This document shows positions 41,220-51,974 of a stretch of DNA of 64,000 bases, piece by piece. A program made the translations under genes and the position numbers. The notes under the pieces were generated by a model. It saw nothing but the letters and a program-made list of their open reading frames with translations. It was not told the origin of the DNA and ran no database searches. Every line of letters starts with the position of its first letter. Within the stretch, counting starts at the first letter, position 1. The stretch lies in NCBI GenBank assembly GCA_933207985.1, contig OW240921.1, forward strand, positions 91,178,925 through 91,242,924. Direction: 5' to 3'. The stretch comes from Pelobates cultripes (lineage: Eukaryota; Chordata; Amphibia; Anura; Pelobatidae).

Positions 41220-42535
41220 GCAAGGAGACATGGGGACACTAAGGGACATTGGGAGACATTATGAAACAGACACATGGGGAAACAGTGTCCCCATGTCTCC
41301 CAGTGTCCCCATGTCTCCCAGCCAGTGTCCCTGGTGTCTCAGTGCCTGTCAGGGTCTTACCTGAGTTGGGAGTCTGTAGCGCAGATATGATGCTCACCCT
41401 TGCAGATAGCCACAGGCCGAGGTGGTCAGGTAAGAATTCACCTGGCCTGTGGGTCTGTGCACGGGGGCTGTGCAGGATGCAATACCAATACGCAGGACAG
41501 GCAAGGACTGAACCAGCAGGATGGTCGAGGGATAGCCGAGGTCAAAGGATGCCAGAGGACAGGAACAATGAGGAGTAGCCGAAGTCAAGGGATGCCAGAA
41601 GTCAGAATAAACGAGTCAGGAAGCCGGGGTCAATAATGCGAAGCAATGAAACAGGAACACTAGAACAAACAGGATCAAAGACTTGACACTGAGCACAGGG
41701 CGAGGCTGGGTTTATATACCCTGCTGATGACTGATCAGAGTCAGGTGAAACACAGCCAAGTCAAGGTGCAGCCCCCAGTGTAGTAGCCATATCAGGATGA
41801 ACAGGACTGGAATCAGTCTTCACTGTAAATAGCTGCTGTGGCTCAGAGGTAGAAAGCAGGACCAGGACTGAGAAGATCCCCGGTTCAAGTCCCCTGTTGG
41901 GAACTCCAAGAGCGACCACGTCTTGCCGTCTGTCTATCAGGTGAGAACCGTGACAGTGCCCCCTAGTCTCCCAGTGCCCCCTAGTCTCCCAGTGCCCCCA
42001 GTCTGCCAGTGTCTCACTGTCCTCATGTCTCCTAGTGCCTCCATGTCTCCCAGTGCCTCAAGTGTCTCAATGTCCCCATGTCTCCCTAGTGTATGTGGCC
42101 CTGGTGTCTCCTTGTCCCCATGTCTCCTATTGCCCCCATATCTCAATGTCCCCATGTCCCCCAGCCAGTGTCTCTAGTGTCTTTGTCCCTGGTGTCTGTG
42201 TCCCCATGTCTTCAATTGTCCCCTATTTTCCCAGTGTCCCCATGCATCCCAGCTAGAGTCCCCTAGTCTCCCAGTGTCACTGGTGTCTCCGTGTCCCTAG
42301 GTCTCCCCGTGTTCCCAGGTCTTCCCGTCTTCCTAGTGACATGGGGACCCTGGGATACATGGGGACACAGGGAGACATGGGGCATACGATCACTGGGAGA
42401 CCTGGGGACACGACACTAGGGGACACTGGGAGACATGGGGCACTGAGACACTGATACATAGGAACACTGAGACCAGGAGTAATTGACACATGGGGGCACT
42501 GGGAGACATGGGGCCACTGGGAGGAATCCATCTAT
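41220..42535. repeat. Minisatellite in opposite orientations around an LTR
   Basis: Units of CCCAGTGTCCCCATGTCTC run forward at 41285-41340 and 41950-42300, while GGGAGACATGGGGACACTG-type units (the reverse complement) fill 41226-41280 and 42340-42520, so the block can fold back on itself. Frames across it are artefacts. Confidence 0.7.
41347..41955. mobile_element. Solo LTR-like insert, 609 bp, TSD GTGCC
   Basis: It begins TGTCAGGG, ends GTGACA, and is flanked by GTGCC at 41342-41346 and 41956-41960. A TATA-like TTTATATACC is near 41709. Near 41834-41915 a tRNA-like segment has an A box (TGGCTCAGAGG) and a B box (GGTTCAAGTCC), but no acceptor pairing. It differs from the other two LTRs in the window. 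Confidence 0.68.
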
Positions 42536-42779
42536 ACAGCAGAATCAAACTAAGTAGTTTTTTGGTGATTTTACAGCATTTTCTCTTATGTCACTCCTTG
42601 TGATTTACATCATGTGATGTCACCCATACATATTTAATTATGCAAATTAGCAAGGCGGTATGTTTTTCCAAGAAAGGTGGCAACCCTAACTACTTTTCAC
42701 ATACTCTTATTTAAGTATGGAAACTTAAGAGTTATGTATGGGAACAAAACTTGTGTGGACTGGCTGACAATGAATATAG

Positions 42780-43220
42780 TTAAAGGGACACTAGAGTCAC
42801 CAGAACAACTACAGCTTATTGAATTTGTTCTGGTGAGTAGAATCATTACCATCAGGCTTTTTGCTGTAAACACTGTCTTTTCAGAGAAAATGCAGTCTTT
42901 ACATTACAGCCTAGTGATAACTTCACTGGCCACTCCTTAGATGGCTGTTAGAGATCCTTCCTGGGTCATGGCTGCCTAAAATGCATCCAAACATTCAGTG
43001 TCTCCTCCCTCTGCATGCAGACACTGAACTTTCCTCATAGAGATTCATTGATTCAATTCATCTCTATGAGGAGATGCTGATTGGCCAGGGCTGGGTTTGA
43101 ATCATGCTGGATCTGCCCCTGATCTGCCTCTTTGTCAGTCTCAGCCAATCCTATGGGGAAGCACTGTGATTGGATTAGGCCACCACTACTAATGATGTCA
43201 GCAGACTGCTTGTTTTTCTG
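42780..43220. mobile_element. TTAA MITE, same family as 26298-26900, truncated
   Basis: It starts TTAAAGGGACACTAGAGTC, then CACTGTCTTTTCAGAGAAAA, CATTCAGTGTCTCCTCCCTC and CAGTCTCAGCCAATCCTATG, the reverse complement order of 26298-26900. It stops near 43220 before the other terminus. Confidence 0.72.
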
Positions 43221-44174
43221 AGTCTAATGCAGAGTTTCATGCTGTTTTCTTTCTCTCCAGCACCATCTCCATCAGATACATGACGCTTGGGAGTGTTTTA
43301 CTGTTTTTGGTCGATATGATTCTGTAATTAGGCCCGTCATAATTGTCAGCACCAGGCCCACTGGGCTCTTAATCTGGCCCTGAGTGTGTGTATCTGAGTG
43401 TGTCTTGTATGTGTGTCACTGTGTGTATCTGAGTGTCACTGTGTATCTTTCAGTGTGTGTGTGTGTGTGTTTGCGAGTGTGTGTGGGTTTGTGTGTATCT
43501 GTGTGTCAGTGTGCGTGTAACTGTGTGTTAAGGTGTGCGTGTGTCAGTGTGTATATCTTGTGTGTTTATATGATGTGTGCATCTGCGCCAGTGTGTATAT
43601 CTGTGTGTCAAGATGTGTTCATGTGTCAGTGTGTATCATTGTGTCTGTGTGTTTATGAATGTGTGTATATGTGACGTGTGTTTGTGTGCATCTCTGTGTT
43701 AATGTGCATGTATATCTGTGTACGTACGTATGTGGCAGTGTGTGTGCATACAGCCCAGCAATCAAACAACATGCAAACACGCCCCTGAAAACACAAACAT
43801 TTCATACAAAAACACCCCTGAATTCAAACACCAATACTACACAAATGCATTTAGAAGCCAACACTACATCCAATCACACCCTTACACGCAAATGCAAACA
43901 TTACATACAAACATCAACTCTACACACAAAAGCACACCTGCTATGTCAAAGGGTTCCATGAGAAAAATTAATTAGAAACCCCTGGTCAAAAGGAAAGGTA
44001 TTACCAAGATGCATTCAACTATTTTGGATTTACTCAGAAGAGACAAAGCATTTCTCAAACAGACAAAATATACTTTTACATGAAACAATATATTTTTTGT
44101 CAGTAATGGTCTGATTTGCTCTGAATTATGTGCCTTGGTTAGCACAGTATGTAGGGGCAGGCTCACTTCCCATT

Positions 44175-44464
44175 TGTAGCGTTACTTACCTTAACCGGGG
44201 GCCGGTCGCGGTCCTCTCTTCAAGCCGCGCGCGGTCCTTTTTCCTTATCTGTACTGTTTGCCGGCTTGCTGTCTTCCGTGTACCAGACCCCGGCTTGTCC
44301 TAGTTTACGCTGTCTCTCTGTGCCCTTGACCTCGGTTTGTTCCTGGCTCTGTCTCCTCTCATATACGTCGAGTCCGGCCATTCAAAGGTCCGGTAGACGT
44401 ATCTCTCCTCTGTATCTGCCTCTGTTTAGCTGGATCCTGCGTGTAGGGGTATATTCTCGTTACA
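44175..44464. mobile_element. Solo LTR (290 bp), TSD CCATT, empty site available
   Basis: It starts TGTAGCG, ends GTTACA, and is flanked by CCATT (44170-44174 and 44465-44469). The homologous site in copy 2 reads CTTCCCATTAAACTCAG (45949-45965) with one CCATT and no insert. It shares GTCCGGCCATTC and GACCTCGG with the LTR at 16413-16912; a subfamily with a shorter body. Confidence 0.9.
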
Positions 44465-44478
44465 CCATTAAACTCAGT

Positions 44479-45972
44479 CAAGCTGGAAGGAAGTGACGGA
44501 CAGTCACTTCACTCCCATCTTCAAATAGAAAATGCCGAGCTGGAGCTGCAGCTACCGCCACACACACCAGCCTCAGCCAGCAAGTCACAACAGGTATGCT
44601 AACAGGAGGGTGACTGCAAATATAAAAAATGACATGTTTGTGTGTATCTGGCAGTGTGTGTATCTGTGTGAAATCTGTGTGTCACTGTGTGTATTTGTCA
44701 CTGTGTGTATCTGAGTGTGTGTATTAACGTGTCACTGTGTGTATCTGATTGTGTGTATCTGTGTGTCAGTGTTTGTGTCATTCAGTGGATCTGAGTGTGT
44801 GTATGTGTCACTGTGTATCTGTGTGTATGTGTCACTGTGTTTACCTGTGTCAGTGTGTATCTGAGTGTATGCACCAGTGTGTGTATCTGAGTGTCAGTGT
44901 GTGTATCTTTCAGTGTGTGTGTATAGGTATGTGTGTGTGTATGTGCCAGTGTGTGTGTGCATCTCGCAGTGCGTGTGTGTATGTCCCTGTGTGTCCCAGT
45001 GTGAATGTATCACTGTGTGTATCTGAGTGTGTGTGTCTGTGTATGTGCCAGTGTGTGTATCTGTGGGTCACTGTGTGTATCTGACTGTCAGTGTGTGTAT
45101 CTCTCAGTGTATCTGTGTGTCGGTGTGCGTTTATCTGTGTGTCTGTGCTAGTGTGTGTATCTGTGTGTCAGTGTGTGTGTGTGCCTGTATGTGCCTGTGT
45201 GTGTGCCAGTGTGCTAGTGTGTAGCTGTGTGTCAGTGTGTGTGTGTGTGTAACTGTGTGTTTAGGTGTGCGTGTGTCAGTGTGTGTATCTGAGTGTGTTT
45301 ATATGTCTGTGTATATGTGTGCACCTGCGCCAGTGTGTATATCTGTGTGTCAAGATGTGTTTATGTGTCAGTGTGTATCTTTGGGTCTGTGTGTTTATGA
45401 ATGTATGTATATGTGAAGTGTGTTTATGTGCATCTCTGTGTTAATCTGCATGTATATCTGTGTAAGTATGTATGTATGAAGCAGTGTATGTGCATACAGC
45501 CCAGCAATCAAACAACATGCAAACACGCCCCTGCAAACACAAACATTACATACAAAAACACCCCTGAATTCAAACTCCAAAATTATATACAAACACACCC
45601 TTCACTCAAACACCAATACTACACACATGCATTTAGAAGCCAACACTACATCCAATCACACCCCTACATGCAAATGCAAACATTACATACAAACATCAAC
45701 ACTACACACAAAAGCACACCTGCTATGTAAAAAGGTTCCACGGGAAAAATTAATTGGGAACCCCTGGTCAAAAGGAATGGTATTACTAAGATTCATTGCA
45801 CTATTTTGGATTTACTCAGAAGAGACAAAGCATTTCTCAAACAGACAAAATATACTTTTATGAGAAAAAATATATTTTTTGTCAGTTATGGTTTGATTTG
45901 CTCTGAATTATGTGCCTTGGTTAGCACAGTAAGTTAGGGCAGGCTCACTTCCCATTAAACTCAGTCAATCTT
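44479..45972. repeat. Copy 2 of the tandem duplication
   Basis: It begins GCTGGAAGGAAGTGACGGAC and follows copy 1 block by block: AAATAGAAAATGCCG, (TG)n to 45490, CATACAGCCCAGCAATCAAA, CA tract to 45730, GGTTCCACGGGAAAAATTAA, and the flank to AAACTCAGTCAA. It is about 1.49 kb against about 1.37 kb for copy 1 after removing its insertions. Confidence 0.82.
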
Positions 45973-47655
45973 AAAGAGTAACTGTTAATTTGGAGGTAAT
46001 TGTACATTTTAATAACTAACAAAGGTTGAAATGTAACCAAATCACAAACCAAATTAATTGCGCAGTGGACGGGCATGTTCATTTTGATTCACGATTCTGA
46101 ATTCTGCCTGTGGCACCGAAAAAATAGATGATTGATGGCTAGGGGGCAGCCACTAAACTTTGATTTTATTCATAAATCTAGTGAGAAGTGACCAACATAG
46201 GGGGAAAGAGGGGGAGCAGTATAAAACCCTATATTTATATATTATATATTAAATAGATATGTAATATTTAAAAAGATTTTTTTTTTTTTTTTTTTTATCG
46301 GTTACATTTTATAAACTTGATCTGTGAACTAAAAGGTTGGAAAATACACCTTCCAATATGCTGCTCAATATATACATAATATTTTTATCATGTATATATT
46401 TTGCAGTACACTGATTGCACCCTTTTGGTTCGTCTGACTACATTTCCTGAAACGTTTTCTTGTTAACAAAATTCAGACAAGCCAAACCTCCCTCCGTCCA
46501 GAAATTCGACCATCATGAAAAAATAAGTACAGTATTTTCGTATAAAGTTGTTCAGCAAAAAAAACTGTTTTGTTCACCATACACAAGTCTAATCTAGACT
46601 CGCTTTCTCAGAATGTGGGTATGATGGTTAATAGCAAGATTTCATTTGACTTAGGCCTCAGGGGACCAGGGGACTTTCTATTGTGGGATACTCCCTTATA
46701 CTGGAACAATTGGTAAAAAGAAAAACTTACTATTTAAATAGGAACTGATGTGTGAACACACTATTTAGCATCTGCCGGAACAGTGGTATACAGTGCTAAA
46801 GATCCTCAGGTGTGCTACAAATTCGCCTTTTGCTCTCAGCACAACATACAACTGTTACAGACCCACGTATGTTAGGTGCAGTCTGTAGGTTAGGTTACCA
46901 TCAGTTTAGGGGGCATGTTAAACACCATAACCACTACAGCTCATTTTATTCAGCTTAGTGTTGCCATTTTTTGTGATCTGTTTGACCAAAACTACGGTTC
47001 TCTACCCGACGTCCACAAATTGCTCCCTATTCAGACATAATGAAAATGCAGAAACGACACTGTCTTCCGCATTATCAAGTGCAAATCTGTTCAAATTGAA
47101 TGGCCAGGTAATAGGCTGAGAGCACTGACTCGGTCTCTGATATGGCATCTCTATATATGGACTAAAGTTGATATTTCTCTACTACAAACTGTCATTATTT
47201 AATAATGCTGGGGTTAGGTTTGTTTCTGATATAAGTAAATAGCTCCTCAACAGTGAACGTGTGCATAGTTTGCAGCAAAACTGTTTGCTGATGGAAAAAA
47301 ATTAAGAAACATCCAGTCTGAACAGAATGATTATATGATTGAGCATCCTGGAACTATTAAATGTAGCAAGTATTCTTCTGCTCAGAACCCTGTGGTTTGA
47401 ATGATGTCACTATGTGTGGGAGAGTAGATGAGTACATTGTCCACATTCACCAAACTTGCAGATAATATTGCAGCAACCAGCATAGGCTAAGGCAACTCAG
47501 TTACGTACCTCCAGCTGTAGCTAAACTGCAACTCCCATCACACAGAGACAGAGGAGATCTGAAAAAGCTATTTGGGGCTAAATGATGGTGGTCAATGCAC
47601 TTACTGCAGCATCTCATGGAGATGTTGTGGACAGAATCTTCCAAAATTCCAGAGA
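45973..47655. other. No gene seen; MITE-like start at 45972
   Basis: TTAAAGAGTAACTGTTAATT at 45972 resembles a TTAA MITE end without a clear partner. The stretch 46920-47060 has a MITE-like segment (ACCACTACAGCTCATTTTAT). No ORF. Confidence 0.4.
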
Positions 47656-47659
47656 TAGC

Positions 47660-48465
47660 AATATATATATATTTTTTTTAATTTGACCATTTTTTCTTTT
47701 TCAAACAACAACAGAGAAAGGGATACAAAAGGAAAGAAAAGAGGTAACAGTCTAAGGCAAATCTTCCAAAGATTATGGTAAATATCAGTAAGTCAGAGAT
47801 CATATGATGTGTCGAACATACATTAGCATATGACAAACCCAATATAGTGTGACTACAACCTCATCCTATTTAGGGTGTACCAGTCTCCATGTGTCCCACA
47901 TCTTCCAGGTCTTTTGTGCCACCTCCGAGGGGAAGGAAGTACTATTAAAACAGCCTTCGTATATCCTCTGGTTATCCAAATCCTCTTGCAAAGTCAATAC
48001 AGAGGGTGTATGTTGGGTTTTTCAAGCTTGTGCTATTAAACGTTGAGCTGTAAGGGCGATATGATATATCAGTTTCTGTATACCTCTGGGGGCAGGTGTA
48101 ATAGAAAATACGTAGAGGGGCTGTAAAGTAGAGTTATATTTATGAATTCTCGCGTAAAAGCTTGTATAGATTCCAGAAGGGTTGAATCCATACACATTGC
48201 CACCATATATGTAATACCGAGCCTGTAGCTCAATTACATCTCCAACAGGTTGATGTGCTATTGGGAAATATTTTATGGATTCTTTCAGGCACCATATACC
48301 AACGATATATCGTTTTACGCTGTTGTTCCCATAGGGCAGCAGATTTTATATATTTCTTAGTTGTAGCAAATATAAGTTCCCACTGCTTCAGAGTGAGTTC
48401 GTTTTCTAAATCCCTAAACCAATTTTCTGCTAAATTGGTCTTTCAGCCAAATGTACTAATACTAA
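47660..48465 (-). pseudogene. 5'-truncated L1 copy, ORF2 C-terminus and 3' UTR
   Basis: From 48465 down, the minus strand reads ENWFRDLENELTLKQWELIF, TKKYIKSAALWEQQRKTIYR, WYMVPERIHKIFPNSTSTCW and RCN-stop-ATGSVLHIWWQC, the C-terminal segment of L1 ORF2 with its C-x2-C...H...C zinc-like cluster. Coding similarity continues to about 47830. A T-rich tract at 47666-47680 marks the poly(A) end. Only one stop is seen in the first 90 codons, so it is younger or better kept than the L1 at 2305-11370. Typical dead-on-arrival LINE insertion. Confidence 0.8.
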
Positions 48466-48489
48466 GTAAAGATTGGGGGCTCGGGAGGG

Positions 48490-48730
48490 GGACTCTAGGG
48501 TTTTTTTTTGTTTGTTTTTTAACAGTTTATTAGACATGCCCCTACTCGCAATATAGCAAGTAGGGCCAGATTATTTACTAATTTACTAAGTAATATTTAC
48601 TTAGTATTAGTACATTTGGCTGAAAGACCAATTTAGGTCTTTCAGCCTTTTGGGAGATAGCTCCCTGATACAGTGGGAATTAGGGAGCTATCTACTAAGC
48701 GGCTGCAAGATGCAGCCACAGCACGAATCG
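48490..48730. repeat. Dispersed module related to the satellite insert ends
   Basis: Blocks GCCCCTACTCGCAATATAGC, CTGAAAGACCAATTTAGGTC (with its inverted partner CTTTCAG) and GAATTAGGGAGCTATCTACT then AAGCGGCTGC match 6300-6430 and the complement of 4284-4345, but no satellite is present here. Confidence 0.6.
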
Positions 48731-48875
48731 GATCAGAATTTAATTCCTTACTTTGTCTTATGTTTTAAAGAAAACTAGAGCAGACAGGAAGAAATGAAGA
48801 ACAGATCCCGACAGAGTGAGAGAAGAGGAATCGATTGGGGAAAGGTAAGTTCAGCATGACAGTGCCTCTTTAAAA

Positions 48876-49289
48876 GCGGGGACCCACCAAAGGGCAGGCT
48901 ATTTCAGCTGCTGTCCGTTCTCAGAATACTCTTGCGACCTGTTTTTTGCTCTCCATAAGTTTAAAGGGTAATCTAGACGTGGACCCCTTGCTCACGGTGC
49001 CTAGAGAGATATCAGTTATGCATCACTGATGATGCCTAACAAGGCTGAAACGATCGTCTGGGGTTGCTGTATCTCTCGTGCAGAGAGAACTTGCTGGCAT
49101 TTCAGATCTGGACTGCCCGTATGGGTGCGACCAGTCTGATATGCTTCAGATATGTTCTCTCTGTAATGGCACAAGATGAGCTAAAACCAGCTTGACTTCT
49201 GAGCGGGGACCCACCGAAGGGCAGGCTATTTCAGCTGCTGTCCGTTCTCAGAATACTCTTGCGACCCATTTTTTGCTCTCTTTAAGTGA
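48876..49289 (+). repeat. 327-bp-period repeat (1.27 units) carrying a hammerhead motif
   Basis: 48876-48962 and 49203-49289 are near-identical (GGGCAGGCTATTTCAGCTGC, CTCAGAATACTCTTGCGACC). The hammerhead candidate lies between them, so one full unit is present. Similar head-to-tail units with a hammerhead are known as retrozymes and in Penelope-like element ends. Confidence 0.65.
49005..49078 (+). ncRNA. Candidate hammerhead self-cleaving ribozyme
   Basis: The core CTGATGA (49027-49033), GAAAC (49048-49052) and cleavage triplet GTC (49057-49059) are all present. Outer stem I pairs GAGAGATATCAG (49005-49016) with CTGTATCTCTC (49068-49078), 11 pairs with one bulge. Inner stem I is TCA with TGG. 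Stem II is GCC/GGC around TAACAA. Stem III is ACG/CGT with a 2-base loop. One departure from consensus: the closing pair of stem II (10.1-11.1) is T-T instead of G-C, which may slow or abolish cleavage. If active, it would cut the transcript after 49059. Confidence 0.55.
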
Positions 49290-49463
49290 ACACCCTGGTC
49301 TTTCTCATAGGCCCCTGCCCCCTCCCCCCCCCTCTTTCTCTTACTCACACAGGTGCAATTAGGGGCATATTTTGGCAGCTTTTTTATGTATATCTTGTTG
49401 TTGTGCACATGTAAGTATTTAAAGATATAGATATTTAGCACACAAATAGTTTCATAGCATCAG

Positions 49464-51103
49464 CATAGGCGTGCGCAAGGGGTGTGCCGGGTGTGCCTGG
49501 GAACACCCTAATCCCTGCGGCATGCCTGTGAGTCCTGCAGGAACGCGTGGGAACGCCGTTCCCTCTGTTCCTGCAGGCAATCTGATGCCCCCAAATGCCC
49601 TCCTCCTCTCCCGTGTTCCCCCTGTCATGGGGGGAACAAGAGGTGATGGACACCCCCCCGGTCGGGCGCCTATCTCTATACATCAAGCGGCGAGGGAGCT
49701 GTGTGCTCTCTGCTTCCTCTCGCCACGCGCCGTTTGCTGATATGACATCATATTCCAGCTCCCAGCTACAGCTGACAGCCCGACCCACTGTACCCCAGGG
49801 ACAAGTCCACGCCAGCTCCCCAGGTAGGGAGGCTGGGTGGACAATTTTTAATTATGTGTGTGTGTCTGTGAGTGTGTCTGTGAGTGTGCCTGTGAGTGTG
49901 TATGTGTGTGTGTCTGTGAGTGTATGTGTGTGTCTGTAAGTGTGTGTGTGTCTGTGAATGTATGTGTGTGTGTGTGTGTGTGTCTGTGAATGTATGTGTG
50001 TGTGCCTGTAAGTGTGTCTGTGAATGTATGTGTGTGTCTGTGAGTGTATGTGTCTGTAAGTGTGTGTGTGTGTCTGTAAGTGTGTGTGTGAGTGTGTGTC
50101 TGTGAATGTATATGTGTGTGCCTGTAAGTGTGTGTGTGTGTGTGTGTGTGTGTGAGTATGTGTGTCTGTGAGTGTATGTGTCTGTAAGTGTGTGTGTGTG
50201 TATGTGTGTCTGTGAATATATGTGTGTGTGTCTGTAAGTGTGTGTCTGAGTATGTGTGTGTACGTGTATATATATACACACAAGTGTATATTATTTTTTT
50301 GGGGGGGTGGGAATCTTGGGAGAGTTCCCACACTTTATTCCCCAGGACTTGACCCCTGCCAGCAGGGGAGATCTCCTGATCTCCCCTGTCAGCTCATGCA
50401 GAGCTATCTGAGTGCCGGCTCTGCTCTAAGCCTCCATGGACTCTAGACAGAAGCTCCGCAAGGTTCCTCTCGCGAGATCTGAGCATTGCCGCGGCAATGC
50501 TCAGATCTTGCGAGAGTGAACTCTAGCCCCGCAGGCTAGAGTTCACTCTCCCTTGGACAGCAAGGATCACCCCTCCCTACATAAGGTAAGAAGGGAGGGG
50601 GGTTATTTACTAATGTGCCCCCACCTTCAGAATCCCTCCAAACATACAGCACACACATACAGCACCCACACACACACAGCACCTACACACATACAGCACC
50701 CTAACACAAACAGCGCACACACAGCACCCTCACATACACAGCACACAAACAGCACCCTCACACACACAGCACACAAACAGAACCCTCACAAACACACACA
50801 GCACCCTCACACAAACAGCACACTCACACACAGCACACTAACAGCACCCTCACAAATACATGACACAAACAGCACCCTCACACACACAGCACACTAACAG
50901 GACCCTAACACACAGCACACACACTGCACCCTCACACACAGCACACTACCAGCACCCTAACCCACATAGCACACTACCAACACCCTCACACACACATCAC
51001 ACTAACAGCACCCTCACACACACAGCACCCTTACACACACAGCACTCTCACACAGCGCACTAACAGCACACACACACAAACAGCAGTATATGTATGTGTG
51101 TGA

Positions 51104-51139
<36 letters not shown>

Positions 51140-51199
51140 GCGGCGTGTGTTTGTGCTTTAGGGTGCACACCCTAATGCAATAGGCTGCGCACGCCTATC
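49464..51199. mobile_element. hAT-like element, perfect 8-bp TSD, (TG)n and (CA)n interior
   Basis: The ends CATAGGCGTGCGCA and (reverse complement) GATAGGCGTGCGCA are flanked by AGCATCAG at 49456-49463 and 51200-51207. Just inside, AACACCCTAAT faces AGGGTGCACACCCTAATG. No transposase. (TG)n spans 49856-50275 and (CAGCACAC)n-type repeats span 50640-51090. Open frames across these tracts are artefacts. Confidence 0.85.
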
Positions 51200-51207
51200 A
51201 GCATCAG

Positions 51208-51569
51208 ATGGATACATTGCATAAATACATTCGTTTTTATGTCTTTATACTGTAATTAGTAAAAGCACACTTTTGACCAACATTCAGATTTGAAATAAGC
51301 CTTCAAAAAGTAATTCCTTAATTACCACAAACGTTGAAGTACTGTATGTGTATTGTCATAATGTGCTTAGTGACAAAGGCATACAAAGTTAATTGTTTGC
51401 AAAAAAGTTTTTATTTTTATTCATTAATTTTTTTTATACAGTGTACTTCTGCGTGTGTCATTAGTGCAAGGATAGGCAAAGTTTCATGGGAGGTGTAGTC
51501 CATCTGGAGTGCCGAAAGTTGCCTACCCCTTTACTAGTGAGACATGACTGAAGTACCGTAGATTTCTTT
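51208..51569. other. No gene; short hAT-MITE-like piece at 51473-51532
   Basis: GATAGGCAAAGTTTCATGGG on the left faces GCCGAAAGTTGCCTACCCCT, resembling a very short MITE with inverted TAGGCAA ends. The rest is unique. Confidence 0.4.
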
Positions 51570-51574
51570 TTTTT

Positions 51575-51640
51575 TGCTTGTGCCCTTGAGAAAGGTGACT
51601 TTTATCGCCGAAACGCGCGTCAGGTTGTGGGTTTTATTAC
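51575..51640 (+). other. Degenerate hammerhead-like motif
   Basis: CCTTGAGAAAGGTGA, then TCGCCGAAACGCGCGTC at 51605-51621. Stem II (GGTGA/TCGCC, 5 pairs) and stem III (ACG/CGT before C) are intact, but the CTGANGA box reads TTGAGAA. A related form in the window at 22524 suggests a shared retroelement origin. Confidence 0.4.
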
Positions 51641-51974
51641 CTCTACATACTGCTTTAGTACAAGCCTGTTATGCTATATTTTGCTTTCTATTGAGGGACT
51701 CTTTTGCCGGCTGAGTCCTCTTTTCTATATAGCCATAAGTAGCTGTGAGCATCATAGATTCTTTCTATACTACTCCTTACTTTATTTTCAATTATCTGTA
51801 TCTCTCTGTCCTTTTGATTTATTTATCTTATAGAGCTCTAACTAGGTACTTAACAAGAAGATTTTTAGTTAGCTTGATTTGATCCTTTAGGACTTTGGTT
51901 ACAGTTAGTAGTTAATAGAGGGAATATTGTTTTCCCATTTATATATGATTTCAATTTATTTGACTCATTGGGGT

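Larger units (their letters stand above)
40771..43382. mobile_element. hAT-like element, 2.6 kb, TSD AGTGTGTG
   Basis: The ends CAGGGCCGGATTAA and (reverse complement) CAGGGCCAGATTAA match, and both sides carry AGTGTGTG (40763-40770 and 43383-43390), an 8-bp duplication as in hAT elements. The site lies in a TG microsatellite, so the duplication alone is weak, but copy 2 of the duplication lacks the insert. No transposase ORF. The interior contains an LTR, an inverted minisatellite and a MITE. Confidence 0.78.
40029..44478. repeat. Copy 1 of a tandem-duplicated TG/CA-rich element
   Basis: The left terminus (CCCAATTGGTGTTCCGCGGA) and a right end near 43945-43982 (GGTTCCATGAGAAAAATTAA, CCCCTGGTC) are roughly inverted, suggesting an old hAT-like element. 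It holds (TG)n at 40333-40770 and 43383-43745 and a CA-rich tract to 43945. From about 40193 the sequence is repeated in copy 2 (44479 on). It was later broken by the insertions at 40771-43382 and 44175-44464. Confidence 0.65.

Noticed and set aside
41834..41915. Possible tRNA gene (A and B box present)
   Set aside because: The acceptor and anticodon arms do not pair, and the segment sits inside an LTR-like insert; at best a tRNA-derived relic.
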